Shown piece by piece: positions 56,040-64,000 of a stretch of DNA of 64,000 nt. A program made the position numbers and the translations under genes. The DNA is taken from positions 8,814,972-8,878,971 of the forward strand of contig NC_045146.1 in the NCBI RefSeq assembly GCF_008831285.2, given 5' to 3'. The DNA comes from Nymphaea colorata (Eukaryota; Streptophyta; Magnoliopsida; Nymphaeales; Nymphaeaceae). The notes under the pieces are model-generated. The model was not told the origin of the DNA. It searched no databases and saw nothing but the letters and a program-made list of their open reading frames with translations. The number at the start of each line of letters is the position of its first letter. Positions within the stretch are counted from its first letter, which is position 1.

Positions 56040-56790
56040 CCGACCCGGTCTGAAAAACTTAAAGCGGGCTGGCGGGCGGGCGGGCGGACAAATTTTTTTT
56101 TTTTAAAAAAGCCTGATGGATCGGATCGGATCGGGTCTGTCAAGACCCGACCCGGTCCGACCCACCCGCTCGGCCGCGCGCGCGGTCACGGGCGTCGTCT
56201 CCACCGTGCACCCGCCGAACGGCAGGCGGGCAATGGTCTTCCACCGGCAGGCCACCCAACTCCGTAGGTGGCCACCGGAGGGTGCCGCCAGGACAACCGA
56301 CCGTCGCCCGCTGCGATGGCCGGCCATCGCGCACCCAAAACCAGCCATAATTGGCCGGTTTTGGTCCTTGCCTAATTTTCGCCCGCTTCTGACTTTGGGC
56401 GGCTACAACGGCGGCCAAAAAGCCACCGGCAGGCCATCGAAAACCTTGGGTGGGCGCTGGCGGGTCTGATGGGCCCGTCCGGTGACAGCAATGTCGCCGG
56501 CAATCGCCCTTCGCCAGCCGTTACCCCCTCCCCCCCCACCCCGTCGCTCCTCCCTGTCGTCCCTTTCACTTTTCTGCGACTGCAACAGAGGCGTCGAGGG
56601 CACCACAGGCCACCCAACGACATGGGTGGCTGCCGGCAGGGACGCGCCCCAACGGCTGGAGGTCCGCCATTGCCAAACGGCGACCGACGCCCGCCGATCC
56701 GTGCGTCCCCTTCCCTTTTCCTTAGGTGGCTGCAATGGAAGCCCGACGACTTCCGTTGTTCGCCAATTTTTTTTTTTTTTGAAAAACTTG
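56040..56790. other. GC-rich island between two T runs
   Basis: About 650 bp of GC-rich DNA (GGGCGGGCGGGCGG, CCGACCCGGTCCGACCC, CCCCCTCCCCCCCCACCCCG) lies between poly(T) runs at 56093-56104 and 56767-56782 in an otherwise AT-rich window. Long ORFs exist in all frames on both strands because stops are rare in such DNA; none shows a known domain. It sits in the leader of the minus-strand copia. It could be a captured host fragment. Confidence 0.6.
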
Positions 56791-56873
56791 CAGTCGAAGA
56801 ACCAAATGGGGAATATCCGAACGCGAAGAACACACAAAAATCATCCAAAATCAACGATTGAACAATGAACATT

Positions 56874-56886
56874 GGTTTTGATACCA
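56874..56886 (-). other. Primer-binding site of the minus-strand copia
   Basis: The complement reads TGGTATCAAAACC, two changes from the initiator tRNA-Met site (TGGTATCAGAGC). It lies two bases from the LTR edge at 56889. Confidence 0.7.
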
Positions 56887-56888
56887 AT

Positions 56889-57394
56889 TGTTGGGATTTC
56901 TCCCTCGTGCATATACAAAACCAAACGTATATACCTTAAACAGGATCATGTTCATGTTAAATCATTGAAAAAACAAAATCTTAAACTGAAGCGGAAGCGT
57001 ACTTGAATCCATTTGAGGAACTGGACGATAGATCGTGGTAGGATCTTCCAGGGTCTTTGCGGCGCACGTGAGATTTCTCTCAGATGGAGAAGAGACAACC
57101 CTAGAAACCAACATTTCAAGCAACCATTGCACGACTACTACCATTTTATATTAAAGGTAATTACGGATTAAACCCATCAAAGCGTCCGTAATTACATACA
57201 AGTATCTATATATTTCAAAATTACTCCACACTATCTAAAATGACGTAATATCCCAAAACGCAATCACTTAAGCGGATATTTACCTTAAAACAGTCATAAT
57301 GTTTGAAATTTCTCATAAGCATATGCCGGCCCACCAAATGATCTTACACAAATACAAAGATACACAAAAAAGATTATATGGGTCGTCTCTAACA
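56889..57394 (-). repeat. 5' LTR of the minus-strand copia
   Basis: About 506 bp. The inner edge TGTTGGGATTTCTCCC matches 54164. The outer edge reads GGGTCGTCTCTAACA, so the LTR in its own sense starts TGTTAGAGACGACCC, a common copia LTR start. No target duplication could be paired because the other LTR is truncated. Confidence 0.7.
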
Positions 57395-57992
57395 CCCTCC
57401 ATTTGCTGGTTGGTAGGAGGGGAAAGATGTAATCCCCGTTCCAATCTACCTCAACGGCACTCAAAGAGAGTGAGAGAAATGTATGACGATAAAAAAGACA
57501 AAAGGGTGAGAATGAGGGCAAAGAAAATACAAAAAAGACGACGGGAAGAATGCGGGAGACCAAAGAGAGTCCGTGAGAGAGGGTTCAGTTGAGAGACAAC
57601 TCGAGAGGGTTAGTGAAGCGAATGAGTGGGCGAAGATTGTACAGCGTGAGAGCGAGCGCGAGAGACGGTGAGGGCGGCAGAAAGCTGGCGGGAGAGACAG
57701 AGCAGAGGACTAGGGAGAACACGGGATAGAGGGGGAGAGAGCCAGAGAGAACAGAGAACGATGAGAAGGAGAGACAGAAAAAGGAAAACGAGAAGAGGCA
57801 GGGTGAGTCGCGTCGCCTCCGTCCCTCTGCTGCCATCGACCTCCGCCTGTTCTTCTTCCGCCTCCTGTTCTTATGCATCGAACACCGAAACAGCAACGAC
57901 GGTTCGACGTCACGGCTCTTCACGCGCGGGTGCACTACGGGTCCGAATCTGAACCCTGCTCCATGCCCAACGCCCCGAAACGCCAATCTTTC
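57395..57992. other. Purine-rich low-complexity region, no gene
   Basis: GA-rich runs (GAGAGCGAGCGCGAGAGACG, GGGGGAGAGAGCCAGAGAGA). ORFs on both strands are biased toward Arg/Glu or Ser/Leu as a result. No domain is recognised. Confidence 0.5.
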
Positions 57993-58411
57993 TTCTTTGA
58001 GATTAGGCTCATTCTTTTGTCAGTGTAGGCTGTAGGGCCTGCCAATGTTTTCCTTCTTGAATGGCTAGGAACTGAGCACACAACTGCTCTTTAATTTTTT
58101 TAAATGATTTCTTTAGGCGTCACTAGCCAGAAACTAAATTATTGCCCACTGGTGTTAAAAGAATTTCCTCGAAATTTAAAACTATGAGACATTACATAAC
58201 TTTGGAAGTGTGATGGCTCCAAAGGGAAAAGTGTTTGTGGAGAGTTGCCCATTTGAAGGTTTGCTCGTTAAACGCAGTTTTTTCATCTATCACGATATGA
58301 TCTATTTGGCATTTCAAATCATTAGGTGGGTATAATGTCTTGTTTTTTTTTTTTTTTAAGTTGATTCTTTTTAGAGATATCTTTTCTTATACAATTATCC
58401 TTTCAAGCTGC
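57993..58411 (+). repeat. Duplicated segment, copy 2
   Basis: Matches 51415-51828. Differences include GTAGGCTGTAGGGCCTGCC for GTAGGGTCTACC, and a longer T run near 58345. The flanks on both sides differ from copy 1. Confidence 0.85.
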
Positions 58412-59080
58412 AGATAAGTTTTTGGAAAGCATCCTAGCACTTCTGTTTCTTCCTACATATCCTCGTAATGTACCTTGATGATTAACTGGGGAAGGAGTGA
58501 GAAATTTAAGATTGGAATTCATTTGTAGAGACAAACAGTTGAAGAATGAAAGATAATCAGGACGGACTCACAAATTCTCTTCGCCCCCTTTATTATTTTC
58601 TGAGGGATCTCTTACCTCATTTCGTCACACGTATGCATGGCACGTTACTTGCGCTGTGAGTGCTCGTTCCAATCCTTCTTCGTCTGTTTGAGTAAAACGG
58701 AAGACCAAATCAAAAACCATGAATGAGTTGCCAGACACCTTTTATCCCCCTAGTAAACATATCATGAAATGACTGTACCAATGACTCCACTCTCTTAGGA
58801 TCTTGCATCTTGAATGGTGGCAAGTAATTCCTTTCTTCGTTTTACGTGGACCTGCATGCATGGATGAGATAGATGAAGCTCAGGAGGGAAATTGAGGGCC
58901 GCCAAAGGCCTTCTTGAACATACTCAATCCAGTGGTTATGGCTGGGTCGACAAAGCTTCCTGGTGTAGTACAGGTTGACACCGTCCCTGGTATGGATCCT
59001 CACTTGTCGCATATAAGTCGCTTCTAAAACAAAGAACCAAAATTCAGACTTTAGCAAGAACATCCGCTGAAACTTATTTG
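58412..59080. other. No gene; probable 5' flank of the LINE
   Basis: No conserved element end was seen. The minus ORF at 58842-59183 has no domain. Confidence 0.4.
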
Positions 59081-59261
59081 GTGGAACACGAAAGAGAGAG
59101 AATGTTTGAACCTTTGGGAAGGGCTTGGGTGAACGATTGCGTGCTTGATGAGGGTTTTGGACATCTGCCATCCTCGTCACCAACTACTGTTGATCGATCC
59201 AGCAAATGGAGATCTCCAGGAGTTGCAGGTGTTGAAGGAGGAGGATCGACTGCAAGATGAA

Positions 59262-60201
59262 AAACTGATTCTGCCCCCAAGAAATCTTGGGCGTCAATTG
59301 CTGAAGGTAAAAACGACCTGGAATGGGAATATGCTTTGGATTTGCCGAACCTTGGCGTTCATGAAATCAATGGCAAGAGAGCACTGGTGATACCAATGGA
59401 AGAACACGAAAGGCTTGTTCACCCCTTTCGTTGGTCAGCTATTGGTTCTCTTATTGGGGGCAATCTTAGGGTTCGAATTGAGATGGCAGATAGATTCAAG
59501 GATCTGCGTAATCAATGGAGCGATTTGGGGATTATAATAAGATTCACCATGTTACAGAAGGGACTCTTCTTGATTCCTGCCTCTTCGGAAGCAGCATTGG
59601 AAGAAATTTTGATCTCAGGGCGATGGCGTGTCAGTGGGAAGTTTTTGGTGGCATGTAAGTGGGAGCATGGAAAATCCTTGAAAATCGAGGCGTCTCTAGA
59701 GTTCCCCTTTGGATTCGGCTTCCAGACGTGCCGATGCACACATGGAATCGGAAGATATTTGCAGGGATTGCAAAGCTGCTTGTTGGATGCCTCATTGACG
59801 CCGATGCCTACACAAAATCGCTGACCAGGTATGGATATGCACGGCTTCTCATTTCTGTTCCCCTTGATTTTGTTCCAGATAGTTTGGTGTGCATTATGGA
59901 TGGTGATTATGTGTTTGAACAAACTGTGGAATATGGGCACAAAATCAAGTTCTCTCACAACTGTGGTCTCACCTCTCATGGGATGAATGCTTGTCCGATG
60001 GTGGAAGTACCAGTCACTAAAGAGGATAAGCCTATGTCCAATGATGGCTGGTCTCAAGTTAATATCACACGAAGGAAACCTAGATCAACAGTAATCAGAA
60101 TGTTAAACCAATGCTTAATGGAAACCAATTTTCGGTTCTTGAAATGGAAGACCATGATGGTCAAGAAGATCCTGCCACAATCGGGACATGGAGATTACTG
60201 A
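59262..60201 (+). pseudogene. LINE ORF1 (DUF4283 / RNA-binding protein)
   Basis: KKSWASIAEGK at about 59277, RKLVH-like HERLVHPFRWSAIGSLIG, LIPASSEAALEEILISGRWR and VSGKFLVACKWEHG show the DUF4283 fold. A frame change near 59690 leads to VPLWIRLPDVPMHTWNRKIF, IAKLLVGCLIDADAYTKSLT and YGYARLLISVPLDFVPDSL. The knuckle reads SHNCGLTSHGMNAC: the first Cys of CX2CX4HX4C is Ser. ORF1 proteins bind the LINE RNA. Confidence 0.9.
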
Positions 60202-60628
60202 AGGTGTAGTCTGGTGATTCTAAAAGGATCCTATCTAGTGCTGGAGAGGATCTTGACAACCATCCTCCTTCTAATCTTGGTCAAGTGATGGAGTTACTGG
60301 ATCAAGGTGCTCCCTCTAGCCTTGATTACTATGCCTTGGGGAAGACGGTAGCATGGAGATGGTGCTAGACAAAGAGCAACTACTAGAAAAGAATTTCCAG
60401 CCTTCGAATGTCAGTTGGAAAAGGACACTTAAGAACAAAGAGGTGAGCTTGATAAAGAAAAACGGTGGCACCTCTAGTTCACAATCTGGAATCAAAGAGA
60501 ATGTTGATATTATTGATTGTCCAAAAGAAAAAAGAAAAAGCAGTTCGTATAGGAAAGGCTCATGGTAAGGAGAATTCATCGGCTGCCAGTTTGGAACCCA
60601 GTGGAAAGTCTGTATCTTCAAATTTGAA
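60202..60628 (+). other. LINE region between ORF1 core and ORF2
   Basis: Frame-broken, Lys/Ser-rich coding-like sequence (for example KNKEVSLIKKNGGTSSSQSG) that probably is the ORF1 C-terminal tail. Confidence 0.5.
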
Positions 60629-61207
60629 ATGAAAGTGTGCAGCTGGAATGTTAGGGGACTTGCCAATCAAGCGGGCCAGCGTGACTGTTTGAACTTGATA
60701 AGTTAACAGATGCCTGACATTATTTTCTTGCTAGACACCATGCTGAGTGAGGATCGTATGAAGATTTTCAGTGGGAGACTTAATTGCTATGAGATTAAAT
60801 CTAACCTGGAAGCAGATAGAAATTGGACATGGATCGTTCTTGCTTGGAAAAAGCAAGAAATTACTTTAATAAGTTGTAGATATAACAATTACTGGATAGA
60901 TTGTAGTTTTTTTTTGGCTGATCAAAAAGCTGAATTTGATGTTGTTGGAACATACCTTCATACAGATTTCAGATTGAGAAGAGATCAGTTTGTTATGTTG
61001 GGAGCTACTTTAGCACTGAAGGATAAACCAGTTCTGACAATAGGGGACCTTAATTCTGTTCGGCAAAACTTTGAGAAACTGGGGAGGGCCCCAACCCTTC
61101 AAGCTTGCTTAGCATTCAATACATTATTCATTATGTTGGGCTGCAGGAAATTGCTGATGAACAGAACTCTATTACTTGGTCGAACCATCTTAAAGGAGTT
61201 GATTTGA
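60629..61207 (+). pseudogene. LINE ORF2 endonuclease domain
   Basis: ATG at 60629 begins MKVCSWNVRGLANQAGQRDC, the standard start of plant L1 ORF2 endonuclease. A TAA follows at codon 25. The frame then gives PDIIFLLDTMLSEDR, ISCRYNNYWIDCSFFL, and VLTIGDLNSVRQNFEKLG (GDLN catalytic box). The Glu that normally lies in the FLQET-type motif reads Asp (LLDT). This enzyme nicks the target DNA. Confidence 0.9.
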
Positions 61208-61226
61208 TAATGAGCAAAATCGACCA

Positions 61227-61575
61227 ATGTTTCTGCAAAAGTGGTTGGAAAAATTTTGCGGTCTTTCACACCTTAAAGTGTTAATCAGACCTTCTAATCA
61301 CTCTGCACTTGTATATTCTCACACCTCTCAAAGAACTTATATGGTGGGAAAGGGGATCTTTAGATACTCCAGACATTGGGAGAAATATCCCGAATGCAGA
61401 CAAATGATTGCCACAATCTGGATATTGAAAGACCAAGGCTGCCCAATGGTTCAACTCTGCTCCAAATTAGGAAGCGTAAGAAAAAGATTGAAGGAATGGA
61501 GCAAAAATATGCTAGAGAAAGTTGAGCTGAAAGTTAACCGACTTCAGCTTCAATTAGAAAATCTTCATCAACAAA
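61227..61575 (+). pseudogene. LINE ORF2 linker between endonuclease and RT
   Basis: LKVLIRPSNHSALVYSHT is the end of the endonuclease domain (SDHSP-like, with the Asp read as Asn). The following sequence has a charged helical linker (KNMLEKVELKVNRLQLQLEN). Frame differs from both neighbours. Confidence 0.75.
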
Positions 61576-63047
61576 ATGATTTTAAAACAACCTACTGCGA
61601 AGAAAATCAAATCTGTCAAAAACTGGTTGAAGCTCTTGAAGAGGAAGACATTTCTTTCTATACGTAGAGCTAGGGCTATGTGGCTCAGTGAAGGTGATGG
61701 TAACACTAAGTTTTTCCATAACATGGTTAAAGGAAGAGATTTGAAGAAGATTATGGAAATTGATACTAATGAGGGCGCCATTTCTTATCCTGCTCAAATC
61801 CATATTAGGTGTTGGGAATATTTTCAGCACTTCTTTTATAAGGATGATTCTACAGGAGCTCTTCCAACTGAATTACATGCTGGACCAAAAGTTCTTCAAC
61901 AAGAGAATCAGGAACTTTTAAAACCTGTTTCTAATGAGGAATTTCGCCAGTGTTGTTATGAGAGCAAAAGCTGGAAGCTTGCTGGGGCCAGATGGCTTTC
62001 CCAATGGGATTTTTCAGAAACATTGTTAGTAGGTAATTTGGTCAGCAATGCTATTAATGATTTCTTTAACAAATGCAAATTATTCAAAAGAATTGGCAGG
62101 AGTTCTCTTGTGCTAATCCCAAAGAAAGGTGGTTCTAAGCATATTTCCAATCTATGGCCGATTGCTCTTGAAAATAGCATAATGAAGTTTATTACTTGTA
62201 TTATGGTTCTCCATTTGAAATCAATTCTATGCAGATTCATTGCTGATAATCAAGGTGTCTTTTTGGTCAATAGGACTAATGCATCAGAATTACATGTTGG
62301 CTCATGAAATGCTACATTCAATGTGGACCAGCAAGGCTGAAATTGTATGCATTAAAGTTGATCTGTCTAAAGCATACGACAGGGTCAACTGGCTTTTCTA
62401 GAAGCTGCCTTGGGTCATCTCTGTTTTCACCCTGATTGGATTTCAAGAATTATGATATGTGTCACTAATGCTGCATATGCACTAATCATTAATGGCAGGC
62501 ATGAAAATTATTTGACCAGCAGTCAGGGACTAAGACAGGGAGATCCATTATCTGCCTGCTTATTTTTGGTGGTTATGGAAATATTCTCGAGAAGTCTTCA
62601 ATTTGTAGCTAATATATAGAAAATTGAAGTTCTACTTTTTGGAAGACAGTTGGCAAGGTCAGCTCCTTGTTTTATGCGGATGATGTCCTGTTTTTCGTAA
62701 GATCCAATAAGAAATCAATATGGAAATTGTTCCAGCTTCTATCAGAATTTGAGGTCGGGTCAGGCATGAAAATCAATGCTGAAAAATCTCTATTCCTTTT
62801 AATATCAGGTTCAGGACAGCGGATACTTGATATGCTAATCCAAAGAGGATGGAATGAAGGTCAATTTCCAACTAGATATTTGGGGTTGCTCCTATCGCCT
62901 GACAGATTATGCAATGGCGTATGGGATCCAACGATCCTTGAGTTTCAAAATAAACTCTCTAGCTGGAAAGGACGACTTTTGTCCTACACAGGCAGAGTTT
63001 ATCTCATAAAGTCAATACTTCTATGCTCCCTCTTTCCTGGATGTTAG
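61576..63047 (+). pseudogene. LINE ORF2 reverse transcriptase
   Basis: ARAMWLSEGDGNTKFFHNMV opens the domain at about 61670. SSLVLIPKKGGSKHISNLWP, then SKAYDRVNW (about 62367-62393), SSQGLRQGDPLSACLFLVVM (62518-62577) and FYADDVLFF (62668-62695) are RT blocks 1 to 5; the catalytic Asp pair is intact. The frame breaks near 62305, 62400 and 62620. SGMKINAEKSLFLLISG and WKGRLLSYTGRVYLIKSIL follow. Confidence 0.94.
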
Positions 63048-63934
63048 TCCTAAAATGCCCCACTTCAGTGATTAAAAAGATGGAAAATGTCATGTGCTCA
63101 TTTCTATGGGGAGATGCAGAATCAACTTGCTGCCTCATTTGGTCTCCTGGACTATCCTTTCGAAACCATTCAATAGAGAAGGCATAGGTAATGTCAACCT
63201 TTATGAGCGAAATGTATCATGTCTGGTCTTCCTGGGTTGTGTTGCATTAACTGAGTATTCTTTATGGGATAACATGTGCAAGGCCAAGTGCTTAAACAAA
63301 AAGGAGTGCCTGGACTAAATCCTATGGCCAGAGATGGTCACCATTATGGAAAGACATCATGGCTGCATTGAGAAGAATATGTAACAAAGTTAACTGGCAA
63401 ATTGGAAATGGTAGGAAAGCAAAATTCTGGGTAGATCCTTGGAAGGATTTACCTTTAATTCAATGCATCGATGCCAATGATGTTCCATATGTTGATGCAG
63501 ATCTTAATATGACAGTTCATACTCCAATCTCTAATATAAATCTAATCCTAGATGGAACAGTTCCAATAATTCAAGAAAGCTGTGATCTTGAGCTTAGTCA
63601 TGGCGCAGATCTTCTATGTTGGAAGCTAAGCCACATTGCTATTAAATCAAGAAATCAAATTTGGGGATACATTAGAAAGGAAAGTACAGTTCTGAATTGG
63701 AGGAGATTGATTTGGACCTCTGGCTCCATTCTCAGTGACTACCGTTTCACCAATGTCAGCAGCTTTGGTAGGCTCCCGATAGATGCTAGATTGCGGAGGT
63801 TCGCCTTAGCCTCCATTTGTATGCTCAATTTGTTTTCTTGTCCTTTTTCTGCCAATATTTGGAAGTTTGTGACTAGCTGGTTTAACATCTCAAGGACTCC
63901 CTCTTCAGATGTTTGTGCTGAACTGACATGGTAG
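63048..63934 (+). pseudogene. LINE ORF2 C-terminal region with zf-RVT-like domain
   Basis: After another break, 63359-63934 gives MAALRRICNKVNWQIGNGRK, FWVDPWKDLPLIQ and, near the end, LNLFSCPFSANIWKFVTSWF, the pattern of the zf-RVT region found at the end of plant LINE ORF2. Stops at 63045 and 63317 precede it. Confidence 0.85.
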
Positions 63935-64000
63935 TTCCATAGGAAGATGAGATGCAAAGAATTATGGAAATGTTGGCATCTAGTATTCAATATAGTCATT

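Larger units (their letters stand above)
59081..64000 (+). mobile_element. L1-type LINE, decayed, cut by the window edge
   Basis: ORF1 (DUF4283 domain and zinc knuckle) is followed by ORF2 (endonuclease, RT, C-terminal zf-RVT-like region), the layout of plant L1 LINEs. Many stops and shifts separate the blocks. The 5' edge is uncertain and the 3' end with its tail lies outside the window. Confidence 0.93.

Noticed and set aside
56116-56868. Several overlapping ORFs of 90-170 codons on both strands
   Set aside because: They arise because stops are rare in GC-rich DNA. Translations are Pro/Arg/Gly-rich with no domain.
57585-57986. 133-codon ORF on the minus strand
   Set aside because: Ser/Leu/Phe and Arg runs reflect the GA-rich repeat; no domain.
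51415-58411. Interpreting the 410-bp duplicates as LTRs of a 7-kb element
   Set aside because: No TG...CA ends, no primer site or polypurine tract next to them, and the interior contains pieces of other elements in their own arrangement. Kept only as a finding to test.

Overview
This window is nuclear DNA of a flowering plant. Evidence: a nine-exon plant apyrase gene with GT-AG introns, plant-type LTR retrotransposons (a Ty3/gypsy chromovirus and two Ty1/copia elements whose primer sites match initiator tRNA-Met), a plant L1-type LINE with a DUF4283/zinc-knuckle ORF1, Tourist-like and hAT-like MITEs, and a ribosomal protein eL20 (RPL18a) fragment of plant type. The species cannot be told from the sequence. 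It looks like a repeat-rich stretch of a medium or large genome with one intact host gene.

Layout. 1-8618: a decayed minus-strand chromovirus (LTR, gag, protease, RT, RNase H, integrase, chromodomain trace) whose LTR carries a 455-bp MITE and whose 5' part is interrupted by a segment holding an eL20 exon and a TCGAGCTCGAG-rich block. 8618-15052: LTR fragments and two inverted copies of a non-coding LTR-flanked element, enclosing two tandem arrays (a 72-bp unit, and a 175-238 bp unit carrying a repeated 23-codon ORF). 15053-35400: AT-rich, nearly gene-free DNA dominated by at least three diverged copies of one non-coding repeat family, with smaller duplications, degenerate short repeats, a gag-like relic and a possible CACTA terminus.

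36900-50990: the apyrase gene (GDA1/CD39 family). Nine exons join to an uninterrupted 477-codon frame with all five apyrase conserved regions and one N-terminal membrane anchor. Its fourth intron is 9.9 kb, swollen by an hAT-like relic, a 297-bp tandem duplication and a complete-ended but decayed copia element (42591-47632) with a perfect 5-bp target duplication. Intron 5 carries another insert bounded by a 14-bp direct repeat.

51000-64000: a roughly 410-bp segment duplicated at 51.4 and 58.0 kb, separated by 6.2 kb holding a small hAT-type MITE and an internally deleted minus-strand copia element; then a plus-strand L1-type LINE with many frame breaks that runs off the right edge.

The apyrase is the only gene here that I think is functional. 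No operon, CRISPR, tRNA or rRNA gene was seen. The least explained structures are the repeated micro-ORF array (10.9-11.8 kb), the in-frame 72-bp array next to it, and the three large non-coding repeat copies.
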